DNA of 64,000 nt from Coriaria nepalensis (taxonomy: Eukaryota; Streptophyta; Magnoliopsida; Cucurbitales; Coriariaceae). The stretch's first letter is position 1. Every line of letters starts with the position of its first letter. Positions 10,943 to 21,300 of this stretch are shown here, piece after piece. The translations under genes were made by a program, and so were the position numbers. The notes under the pieces were generated by a model. It was given only the letters and a program-made list of their open reading frames with translations. It did not search any database and was not told where the DNA came from. The stretch spans positions 9,760,001-9,824,000 of the forward strand of contig CP114496.1 in assembly GCA_027186245.1 (NCBI GenBank). The letters run 5' to 3'.

Positions 10943-12348
10943 CTACGTTTTTCCTCTAGTGACCTCCTTGGCCTTTTCCATTTCTGCAGCCTCTTCTTCA
11001 CAAGTAATGACTTTATCTCTGCAGCATTCCATGAACCTATAAAACAAGTACTAGGAATTAGGAATTATTCTTCGTTCTACAAACTGAACAATAACAAGAC
11101 ATTATAGAACTGACAGGGAAATGTTAATTAAGATCTTTTAGAGAATCTATAAAAACTTACAAGCCACTGCAACTCCATAAACATGGATTTTTTAATTTCT
11201 TCTTTTCTTCCCTAACAAAATAACAAGCGCAATTTTTACATCTCATTTCACCAGTTTATCAAAGTGAACTAAATTCGAAACACCAAGCTAATTGTCTTCA
11301 CCTTCTGCTAGTAGTTTGCTCTCTAATTTTTTCTCACACAAACCACCTAAAAGCATGGGTCACGAAGAAACTGCAGTAAAACTTCTACAACAGAAATTAC
11401 CCTAATTTTCCGTTTTCTCAATCAGTGCCAGATCGTACACCACACTGATTGAATCACGTTACAAGAGCGCAGAGAAGAAATTCATCAGCAGATAAAAAAT
11501 CTTCCAATTCAACAAAAAGGAAAAATAAACATGTTGAAGCTGTTTCAAGCTACAGTCCCGCATTACAGAACAAGAATTCTTCAGTACATATCTATGCTAG
11601 AGTTCCTCACGATAAATCCCTCTAGTGAAATTATTTATCAACTTAAAACTATTCATAAAACACAGGTATCGAACACACTAAAATTTTAAGAATAACCAAT
11701 GCATGGAAAGACAAGTTGCTTCTCCAACATACTCAGAGGAAGATTATAGAAGTAAAGATTAGATATCATGGCCAACACTTTGTTATTATAGTGAATCAAC
11801 ACTTCACTTTCATTAGAAGTTACATAAACAAATTGATGTTACAATTATGATACGTTTCAATACATTTATACTCAGAAGAACATTTACTCTTCCTCGGTAA
11901 GTTTAACAGAATGAGACAAATTGCACATACAGACCATTAAACTGAAGAGAGCCGATAATTAGCACATACAATAATGAGCAATTAGATCTTCCTAATTATG
12001 AGACATTATCATTACAGAAACACGAGAGAAATGAATAGAGAGTCCAATCCTCATCAGCAGTTGCAGTAAACAATACGAACAGAGTACCAAAAACTAATCT
12101 AACACAGAGCAGACCAAGTCATTGAAGAGAAAAATCCAACTCCTAAAATCAAATGCAGGAAAAGAAAATCAAATGAAACTATGAAGAGTACTAGACTACG
12201 AACTTAGCCAGAAGGATTCAGTAGGAGAGACTTAGCAAGCGTAGGAGCAATCTTCCTCGATGCCCCGATCATTGAGCTCGATCAACTCCATACCAGCTGA
12301 AGAAGTCGCATGTCTCACCTCGGCCCTGGTAATCGCAGCAACTTCCAT
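10943..12348 (-). CDS. Possible small Cys-rich protein, spliced, unresolved
   Basis: Reading the minus strand, three segments with good splice signals can be seen. The final exon is 11036-10943, with acceptor TTTTATAG and a TAG stop. A 51-base exon at 11211-11161 has acceptor TTTTGTTAG and donor GTAAGT. A short first exon from an ATG at 12348 runs to 12319 (donor GTGAGA). The two downstream exons join in frame to give a Lys/Cys-rich peptide containing NPCLWSCSGLFMECC and an acidic, Lys-rich tail. The first exon does not join in phase unless an acceptor a few bases further in is used, or an unseen exon exists. I do not recognise a family. It could be a small CHCH-like or other Cys-pair protein, or a non-coding transcript. 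Confidence 0.35.
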
Positions 12349-12599
12349 TCCTGGTCAGCAGATCGCCAGTCGCCACCGCGAAGGAAGAATTCTCATCTGA
12401 GACCTAGGGATTTGAAAATTTTGAGGAGACAAAGAAACCCGAGGGGAAAGGAAAGTGACAGCGTCAGCGCGGAGAGTTTGTTACCAAATAACATCATAAT
12501 AACTATTTGTGAGAGATAAAGGAACTCACACATCAAAAGACAGTGGGACCCACTGCTCCCATCTCACAGAGCTGTTAATTTCTTGTATTGTTTAAATTA

Positions 12600-12637
<38 letters not shown>

Positions 12638-13011
12638 CGAGCTCGAGACTTTTATTAAACTAAATATTTGATTTAGATGACATAATAATTTAAAAGTTGA
12701 CCAAAATTAATCTATAGAATTACTAAAAATATAATGAACTCAAGATACTTGATCCAAGTTATGTAACTAGATGATTCCTATAATGCAACTGGAGATTAGC
12801 ATGAGGTGTATTAGAAGTTCCTTAATGAGGAGTGCAAATAAGATTCTGATTTCTGAATCACTTTGCCTTTGCTTCTTTTCCTAGTCATCAAATCTTGTCA
12901 TTTTCCTTTCTTTATATAAAAAAAAACAAACAATCACGTTCATAGTGATCTATCATCATCTATATATCACTAAAAATAAACTTCATTAGGAGATATAGAA
13001 GAAGGGTGGCT
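12349..13011. other. Intergenic with poly-T run
   Basis: Probably the shared upstream region of the minus-strand candidate gene and DUF3339 gene 1. A run of 28 T lies at about 12603-12630. The final 120 bases before 13012 are the likely leader of the DUF3339 gene. No other feature is seen. Confidence 0.5.
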
Positions 13012-13221
13012 ATGTCGGATTGGGGGCCGGTTTTTGTGGCAGTGGTGCTGTTTGTATTGCTAACGCCAGGGTTGCTGTTTCAGATGCCGGGAAAACAACG
13101 TTTCGTTGAGTTTGGGAGTCTTCAGACAAGTGGGGTTTCTATTTTGGTTCATTCTGTTCTTTACTTCGCTCTCATTTGTATCTTCTTGTTGGCTATAGGG
13201 GTTCATATGTATGCTGGATAG
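13012..13221 (+). CDS. DUF3339 small membrane protein 1
   Basis: A 69-residue single-exon protein of the plant-specific DUF3339 family. It starts MSDWGPV, has a first hydrophobic segment ending in the TPGLLFQMPG motif, a short polar loop with FG and SG residues, and a second hydrophobic segment ending in VHMYAG. The ATG at 13012 is chosen because all relatives start with an M-x-DWGP motif; the frame extends slightly upstream without another ATG. The family is of unknown function and predicted to cross a membrane twice. It is the first of five related genes in 4.1 kb. Confidence 0.88.
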   Translation: MSDWGPVFVAVVLFVLLTPGLLFQMPGKQRFVEFGSLQTSGVSILVHSVLYFALICIFLLAIGVHMYAG

Positions 13222-13788
13222 GAGGAATGACTGACTCTACAGAACATTCATAATCCATTTGGTTTTCTTTCAATTTATGGTGTCAACTTGGTTCATTTTC
13301 TTGTCCTTGCTAATTGCTAATGTTATCTGCATTTTTTCATGCTTGATAAAGTATGTGGAAACAAATATGTAATGGACCACTAATTTGGGTCATAATTCAT
13401 AAAGGGTAGATTTAGTTACTTACATTTCGTGTATACAAGGATTCCTCATTCTTGTATAAATGTAAGTTGACTAATTTATCATTGATCTGTTTATATTGAG
13501 ATGAATTTAGAATAGAAGATGTCACGTTTGATAAACACAGAAAAATAACATAGTTTTAAAAATATTTCTGATGTTTCACATGTGACATCTTCATTGACTG
13601 AAAATATTATATAGTAAGACTCGGTATTAACAATACCCATCAATCAATATCAAGATGATTATCATCTACTGGGATTCTTGAGACATGTTTAATTGGAAAG
13701 CAAAGCAAAGCAAAGCAAAAAAAGCAAACATAATCACAAGTGAAAGAAAGAAAGAGTAGAGACTTGAGTGTTATAGTGGTACAAAAGC
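13222..13788. other. Intergenic between DUF3339 genes 1 and 2
   Basis: AT-rich spacer and 3' flanks of two convergent genes. It has a short AAAGC tandem run near 13700. No gene is supported. Confidence 0.5.
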
Positions 13789-13994
13789 TTAAACATAAAG
13801 GTGGATGTTAAGAATGACGACAAACAAAATAAGAAGCAAACCATAGAGAACAGAGTGGACAAACATAAAGGCTAAAGTAGTCTTCATGTTCATAAATTCA
13901 AGCGTTTTCCCGGCATCTTTAAGATCATCCCGGGAGACAAAAATGCAAATAACGTTGCCGCCGCTATGAGCGGAGCCGCCAAATCATTTACCAT
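13789..13994 (-). pseudogene. DUF3339 gene 2, frameshifted
   Basis: Not visible as a single long frame. From an ATG at 13994 the minus strand reads MVNDLAAPLIAAATLFAFLS, then PGMILKMPGKR and a stop soon after. Restarting one frame over, from EFMNMKT on, it continues through FVHSVLYGLLL and NIHLYV to a TAA at 13791-13789. The total of 206 bases is one short of the 207 needed for a 68-residue DUF3339 protein. The PG-x-Q/K-x-PGK and VHS-x-Y motifs align with the neighbours. The lost base falls in the A-run that reads TTTT at 13905-13908 on the plus strand. It is either a recent pseudogene or a one-base homopolymer error in the assembly. The N-terminus lacks the DWGP motif, so it belongs to a more divergent subgroup. 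Confidence 0.75.
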
Positions 13995-14474
13995 TCTCTC
14001 TCTCTCTCAACGCTCACCCAAAAACACCCACCACAGAACCTAAACCAATATTTAGATTTTAGTCTAAGCTAGAATCAAAATTACAATCCACCATAAATCA
14101 AGATTTAAATATGATTTAGTCTCAATCCGACTGAATCAAAATCTTAATCTAACTTGAATCATAATTTTAATCTGATCTGAATAAAGATGTCGATATAATC
14201 TAAATCAGACCAAACCAGACAGAAAATTTAGTAGAGAACTAAATCTGGTATGGACCAAACAAACCGAATCTCCCTAAATTTAACCACGGCCATTTAAATT
14301 TTAACACCTCGTGCTTACAAATTATTCCGCTCCATTTTTCAGAATCACCAAATTATTCGTCCTTCTCACTCGCGCATTCTGCTCCTTCATCCATCTCTGC
14401 TTTGATTCAAACCAAACAGTGCTTCGGGACCTGTACTGATTTCGCGAGCTTAAACGTAGACCGGATCGGCGGCG
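13995..14474. other. Intergenic between DUF3339 genes 2 and 3
   Basis: Divergent upstream regions of the minus-strand gene 2 and plus-strand gene 3. A CT run sits at 13994-14008. The segment at 14050-14290 is rich in repeated AATCTGA and AATCAAAAT words and looks like a degenerate repeat remnant, without clear ends. Confidence 0.45.
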
Positions 14475-14684
14475 ATGGCTGACTGGGGACCTGTACTGAT
14501 CGGCGTGGTACTGTTCGTATTGCTTACTCCGGGCCTTTTGTTTCAGATTCCGGGGAATAATCGGCAGGTGGAGTTCGGTAGCTTGAAGACGAACGGAAAA
14601 GCTATTGCTGTTCACACACTTATCTTCTTTACTCTCTATGCGATTCTCATCTTGGCCGTCCATGTCCACATCTATACAGGCTGA
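14475..14684 (+). CDS. DUF3339 small membrane protein 3
   Basis: A 69-residue single-exon DUF3339 protein. It begins MADWGPV, followed by a hydrophobic segment with TPGLLFQIPG, the loop VEFGSLKTNGK, and a second hydrophobic segment ending VHIYTG. It has full family length, with start and stop as in genes 1 and 5. Two membrane spans are predicted and the function is unknown. A longer minus-strand frame across the same bases (14322-14738) is only a shadow. Confidence 0.9.
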   Translation: MADWGPVLIGVVLFVLLTPGLLFQIPGNNRQVEFGSLKTNGKAIAVHTLIFFTLYAILILAVHVHIYTG

Positions 14685-15563
14685 TAGAAGAAGCTCCGGT
14701 TTCCGAATCTTCTTCTCCTTCTTCTTCTTCCATGTCAATCTCGTCCGCTAATCTCTCTACTGTTAAAGATCGGTGCTGTTCCGTCTTTTAGATCCGTACC
14801 GTTTTGTTATTTGTAAGTGCTCTACTAAGCTTGGTTGTTTCAGCACCGACTACCGAATAGAAGTAAATCTCTCTAATTTTTTATGTCTGTACTCTGTAAT
14901 CGGTACTTGGTTGTTTTCATTGAGGCGGAACCTGAAGAAGATTTTCTTAGGTGTATGAAATCTTATCCAAGTCTTGATATTTTGATTTTGACAATCAGGA
15001 GTCGATTTTTCTTAATTTTTTGCTTGAGTTTCAGGCACAGAAGTAGGATCAGGGCGGAGCTGGCTAGATTCGATCTTAATTGTATACATAAGTCGATTTC
15101 CATTCAAGTTAGATTCTTTCTTATAATTTCTTCTTACTAACTAACAAAACTAAATAATCTATTCAACTATAACATTCATTTCTTTATTCAATGCTTTTTT
15201 ATAAGGGTCATGCTTGAAGTCTTGAAGTGTTTGTCATTATTCATGACCCTGCTGTGAAAACCTTTTCTCACTAAGAAAAGTGCATCTTGAGAGGTAAAAT
15301 CCGAAAAACTAGAATCTGGAGTTATAATTTGATTAGAGAAAAGAAAAATTGCAAAGCAATATTATGATACGATGTATGAAGGTTTTCCTTCCATGTTTAA
15401 AACAAGCAAAGCAGGCATCATACAAGCAAGGAGCCTGGTTAGAGAGATTGAGAAGGCAAAAATATTTGAAAAAAGTGTGGAATTTAAATACAACAGTTGT
15501 AGCTAGAAGTCAGAGTACCCAAAATAAAAATAAAAGAAGTAGCTGAAGAGAAGCAGAGTCGGA
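14685..15563. other. Intergenic between DUF3339 genes 3 and 4
   Basis: 3' flanks of the convergent genes 3 and 4. Pyrimidine-rich near 14700-14760, otherwise AT-rich. Short open frames here lack any recognisable motif, so I call none of them. Confidence 0.5.
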
Positions 15564-15776
15564 CTAATTAGCATGTATGTGAATACCAATTGCAATGACC
15601 AGTATGGTGAGTATGCAGAAATAAATGATAGCATGAACCAGAATGGAAATCCCACTTGTGTTCATGTTTCCGAACTCCATCACCCTTGTCCTTGCCGGTA
15701 TTTGGAATAACAGACCTGGTGACAATAGGATGAACAACACGACTGATACTACTACTGGTCCCCAATCTGTACTCAT
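15564..15776 (-). CDS. DUF3339 small membrane protein 4
   Basis: A 70-residue single-exon DUF3339 protein on the minus strand. It begins MSTDWGPVVV (one residue more than its paralogs), then LSPGLLFQIP, a loop with VMEFGNMNTSG, and a second hydrophobic segment ending IGIHIHAN. The open frame extends 24 residues upstream to another ATG (15848), but that extension is not family-like, so I use 15776. Membrane protein of unknown function. Confidence 0.88.
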   Translation of the reverse strand: MSTDWGPVVVSVVLFILLSPGLLFQIPARTRVMEFGNMNTSGISILVHAIIYFCILTILVIAIGIHIHAN

Positions 15777-16895
15777 CTCTTTCTCTCTCCCTGTCTCTCT
15801 TCTTCTCCACAAATGCAGGAATATGGAACAACTGGGATTTCTCTTCAAGTATGGAAGCAGTGTTAGAAGAAAATGATGTTGGCTTACTAATATTGAAGAA
15901 GCCTTAAGGCCTATAAGGAAGAATTGAGTGAATTTCTTAACGAAGAAGCATATGGGTGGGATGCTAAACTTGGCGACAAAGACGACACTGGTTTAAAAGA
16001 GGAAATGTATGTGGATGGTACCTGAGGTGGATTTTTGCTTTATAATGGTCTAAAGAAAAGTATTTTCCTCTACCATTAACTTCTAATAATTGTGCATTGC
16101 TATTGCCCTTTTTTTGGGCTTTCTTTATGTAGTTTAGGGATTGATGAAGGGGGTGGAGGCTTTTAATAAAGAAATGAGAAATCTTCTCATGAAAGCAGTG
16201 CATGTGTAAAGAACAAAAGGGGGTTTCAAATTTTACAAGGCGTGTTCTGTGACGCATGCTTGTTCTTCCATTGCCTCTCTTTACATGTATTTAGAACTTT
16301 GGGAAACTGCAAAAGTTGATTATGACCCAAATCAACAGATATTCTTCACACATTCTATGTTCTCTTTTTTGGGTCCAAACACAGCACTTTAGCTTGACAA
16401 ATTTGGGACAGGCCTGAACCAGGACCACTATTCGATATCTGGGCTGAATAGAATGCAGGTACTCATTCATATCTAAGGGCTGCTGGCCCAACTAAAAGAA
16501 TACTGACATGGCCTAAAGCCTGCTTCTCCCTGGTGCAAAATATTATACACAGAGTCACAGACCTGAACTCCTGAAGTCATGACACGCAAGCAGATAAGCA
16601 GCGCCCGCCGTCCAAAGATGACATGCCATGCCACCTGTAGCACATATTACTATTTACTAATGTGGGTTTATTTATTAATTAATAATTATGTAGCAATCAA
16701 AGTGGCGTGAATTCCAAACCTGTCTCATGGTGATCGTGACCTGTTCTTCGTCTTGCTCTATTCCTTCTTCCTTTTCTGTCCTCACTATTCTCACTCTATT
16801 TATCTTTCTACACTCCCAATTCCCCTCGGCTGTTTTCCTTACTTACATTCTCTCAAGCTCTGTATTCTAATAAATTGTTGTTAAGAGCATTTGTA
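15777..16895. other. Intergenic between DUF3339 genes 4 and 5
   Basis: Divergent upstream regions of genes 4 and 5. CT-rich leader sequence lies next to 15780 and at 16730-16870. No supported gene in either strand. Confidence 0.5.
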
Positions 16896-17105
16896 ATGGC
16901 GGACTGGGGCCCAGTGGTAATAGCAGTAGTGCTGTTCGTGTTGTTGAGTCCGGGGCTGTTGTTTCAATTACCTGGCAAGGGCAGAGTTGTTGAGTTCAAT
17001 AACTTTCAGACAAGCGGCGTTTCCATCTTCGTCCATACCGTTATCTTCTTCGGCCTCATAACCATTTTCCTCATTGCCATTGGTGTTCACATCAGTACTG
17101 GATGA
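16896..17105 (+). CDS. DUF3339 small membrane protein 5
   Basis: A 69-residue single-exon DUF3339 protein. It begins MADWGPVVIA, then LSPGLLFQLPGK, the loop VVEFNNFQTSG, and a second hydrophobic segment ending IGVHISTG. It is complete and intact. The ATG at 16896 matches the family start. It is the last of the cluster and lies about 1.2 kb from the 3' end of the convergent MADS gene. Confidence 0.9.
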   Translation: MADWGPVVIAVVLFVLLSPGLLFQLPGKGRVVEFNNFQTSGVSIFVHTVIFFGLITIFLIAIGVHISTG

Positions 17106-18313
17106 TACTTCTTTTCAATATTTTTCAAATATGTGATCCTATGTTCTAGCATATATTTTCTATACGCTTCCCGTTTCATTCTCACTGGAAAAGCATTATG
17201 CAGTTGGTTTATGTTTTTATATAGATTCATTAGATCTTGCAAATAATGTGAAAGTTTATATCTTGATTCACGGGAAAAGATCTTCCTTGGATTCTCATTC
17301 ACTCCAGCCAATTGCTTTAGTATAATGTATTGCACAATCATGTTAGAAGCAACCGCAGTTGGCTTGCCATACCATTTGGATATAAAACTTATATATAATT
17401 CCATTACCAAGCTGTACCAGAAAAAGGCTTTACGGCAAGACTCAAAATGGGGATACAACTTTCCCTCAATTTATGTGGAAATCGTGGAATTTCTCATCTT
17501 GAAAAGTTACTTACAAAAGGCAATTCACTTTTGAGGCCAACTGCCTGTTAAAAATCTTGCAAATGCTTAAAATGTAATCCACCACCAGTGACAACAAAAT
17601 GTAATCTGATTGACTTTAATCAAAGCAACAACACAATGATACCTAACATTGATTCACTGCTGGATAGACATTTGTCAACCGAACCGCTTGATAAGGATTT
17701 TATGTTATCCTCGAGTTGGAACTCTAATTTGGGTCTACTATATCTAAAGATTAGAGCTGTCGAAGTCTCGGTTTGCTTTGCTTGAATAAGTTCTTACCCG
17801 AACACCCACGTTAAGAAGATTCATGAACTAGAAGCGGCCGATGTGGGATCTCAAGAAACGACACCCACGAAGGCTATCAAAACTACTCCTGCGGTCCAAT
17901 TACTAACGTACAGTCACTGCAAAAACAAACAATTTAAGCAAAATATTCACGTCTCGGTCCCCCCAAATTAGTATTATATTACACTATTAAAGACTTTCAC
18001 TTACATTACTGTAACGAATCAAAGCGGCCCACTAAAAAGCAAAAAGAAAAGAAAACACATATGTCGTACGTGCTCACGTGCCACGTAGCAAAGACCCATA
18101 ACCAGAACCATGCAGTTGCTCGCAGAACTACACTTGGTAACAAACTATGAATATAATGGTAGCATATTTTATGTATTAATAACATACTATATTATATATA
18201 TATATGTAGACAGGTCTAGAGAGCTGGGATATCCCAGTTACTATATTTGGAAAGAGCAAGGTTGATGACAAGTGGCATTTGGACTTGTTATCTTGAATTT
18301 GTTCTTTTTACTT
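17106..18313. other. Intergenic between DUF3339 gene 5 and MADS gene 3' end
   Basis: 3' flanks of two convergent genes. The stretch 17800-18130 is less AT-rich but has no frame with a recognisable motif. A (TA) run lies near 18190-18210. Confidence 0.5.
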
Positions 18314-21300
18314 TCAGAAGAATGGAAGCATGGTATCAGGTGCGGAAGGAGAGGCGCCATCGTTGGATTCCTGTTGGGCAAGTACCCGTGGGACGTCCTC
18401 ATAAATGGGGTTGGACTCATTCATAACTTCTGCAAGCTGTTGCCATGTAAATGAAGTCAACAGAAAGGTCAATCTGCTTCACGATAGTAAAGATAAATTA
18501 ATGGACACAACAAAAAGGTTTCAATCTGCTTGCTTCAAGTTAATTACCTCCTGTTCCATGGAGTTATTCTCTTGCCTCAGCTGCTGTTCCTGCTCAAGAA
18601 AATAGTATTCTCGTGTTAATGTTTCATTATTTGATATGGTTCTTGTATTCCATGACTGACTTCTAGGTCTCCATGCAACTTTCTTTGTTTCACTATAGTC
18701 AGGCGTACACTAATCAAGTACCATATTTACGTACATGATACATCAAATCACATGATAATCATCTCAGGTGTACTTCCCTTTTTCTTATAACTCTCCCATT
18801 TTCTTGAATCAGATATCCCCTGCAGATATACAGAGGCTTCTTTGGAAAAGAGTTTCAACTTTCAGGCATCGATTTGGGCATAAATCTTGGCAAGTATATA
18901 TAGTTTCAGCATCTTTGTTCCAAAGGTAAATCCATATTATCTCAAACTCTCACGTACACTAGCTTATTCATTTACATACACTTGATTCACTTAAAGACAT
19001 AATCTCAAACTCTAGTTTGAGAACAAAATTCAGTTTAAGCTCACAAACTTCACTTTATTTTAATCGAGGTAAGGGCTCATAAAATCTGACTAAAACATGC
19101 TAACTCCTAACCTACAAAATCTTATATAGATATCAGATTTTCAGTTTAACTCCTATAAATTTGCAAATGTAACATGCATTCCTGTAACGTGAGTTTTGTG
19201 CAAAAATGAAAAAGCTGAGAAAGCCTTACCTTCTCGTAGAGTGTTTTAACTGTGTCCATCATTAGCTGGGCCTGTGAATCATTTATTCGAGGTTAGAACA
19301 GAACAGCTCTGTAATCTCTCTAACCACATTAACTTTTCAGAATTAACTTTGGTTCTGAATTATGTAAAGAATGTATAGAATAGTTTTGTGAAGAAACTGT
19401 AACAGATACCAATAACAGTCGAATCATTGGCTGGGCCTGTGAATCATTAATTCGAGTTAGAACAGAACAGCTCTTTATCTCTCTAACCACATTAACTTTT
19501 CAGAATTAACTTTGGTTCTGAATTATGTAAGAATGTATAAAATAACTTCGTGAAGGTAACAGCTTGAGAAAGGAGAATCTGTAGTAACAGATACCAAACA
19601 TAAAAAAAGAACAAAGAATGAAAAGACATCTTGAGCAAAGAATATCTGAAACATGTAGTTGACAAGCTACAAAATGACTTCTTTCTCTGAGGGGGGTGGA
19701 ATCGTATTCTATTAAGTACAAAAAGGAAATTACTTGAACTTTTCTATTGTGGTCTACAACAAAAGTGCATATAGAAGCCAAGTAAGATGAAGCTTTTTCT
19801 TCATACTTATTATGGTTGTAGATGCTTTATACTGGTACTCTCAGTACTTTGGTGAAACTCAATTTATATCTAATACAACCACCTTTTTTCTGATAATCAA
19901 TCCGGACTTGACTCGAGTAATCTACAGCTCTGACTCGCTAATTCCCAACTAATTCAACTGGGAAAATGAGATAAACACGAACTTCACAGCACAATGGAAA
20001 ATTCTCATAATTCTAACAGAACTATAGCGCTAACATCTCTTATTACATTCCTTTTTCTAGATCGTGTACACTTCTAATTATCAACACTGTTAATGAAAAA
20101 CTTGATCTGTCATAATTTGCGTAACTAAACTGCTAGATACGTGCCATATTATCTTCCACAGAAGATTGAAAATGTAGACCAACATACTACCGGTTCGATT
20201 AATTTTCAAAACATGATATCAAGGAAATGTCTCCAAGAAAGCGAGTTGTTACCTTTCTATATTTGACTGGTCTGAGCATGGCATCCAGTTGGTTCTCTAG
20301 ACGTGTGAGCTCGGCCACATTTAGCTGTTCAATGTCTTGCAGTTGAAGGTGCCTGTGAAAATATGAGAAGATTGAAAGATGGCTGCATCCTTACAGCTAT
20401 TATCATCTGAAAGAGCATATATATGCTAGTTACCTCAGAATCACTTCCAGTAGGGTAGAACCTGGATTTGGATTTGTGACTTGGCAATCATACATCTGTG
20501 GTAGATCACGAGTGAAAAAGTAGACTCATTTAATATAATGACTCTCTTCTCTTAGAACGTTTAAAAAGGTTTACAGAGACTCGGATGTTACAACGTTAAT
20601 ACCCACAGCTGGTTAACATTAGTAACAGCATGTAACAGAGTTAACCCATATATATGCCTACATCCTGAAATGTTCTTGTCTGTATATCATGGGTTTTTTT
20701 TTTTTTTTTTGTGGGGGGGGGGGGGGGAGAATATCTATATATTTACTGACCTCAGATTCCGTAACAGTCTTGCATATAGCAGCTTCTTCATCTACATGGA
20801 TTTGGTAGCGCTCGATAACTTTGGCTGTACTATAGAACAATAACGCACTGGATTTAGACAAAGTACAGGGGCAAGAAGAAACCATACTTGGAGAGTTCAA
20901 ATGACTTTTCAACTATTGGATAAAGAGGGGATAGTTAGGTAATAGGGTTTCTAATCGACCGAAGATGAAAATATCAGTACAGACCATGAGGAGAAACATA
21001 GGGATAGAATTATATATGAAACATAAGGGAAAAGGAAATCTTATAAGATCAAACCAAGTAGTAGCTGAATTTTTCCCATTCACTTTCAGTATTTTCAGAT
21101 AACAGAGAAGCAATACTGCAACCACTCTTTGCTTTGTAGGGTCCAGAATTACTATGGACTCCATAGAAAAGGAGAATTTGCTTTGAAAATGACATAGTGC
21201 TGTACTTTTTTTTTTTTTTGGCCAAAGACGAGAGTATTGCACAGGCAACATTATATATACATATATATATATAATTTGACTCTAGTACAGAGGACTAGGC

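Noticed and set aside
14322..14738. 138-residue minus-strand open frame
   Set aside because: Shadow of DUF3339 gene 3. Its composition is low-complexity and charged, with no motif.
15777..15848. N-terminal extension of DUF3339 gene 4
   Set aside because: The 24 extra residues are Arg-rich leader translation. All relatives start at the M-x-DWGP motif.
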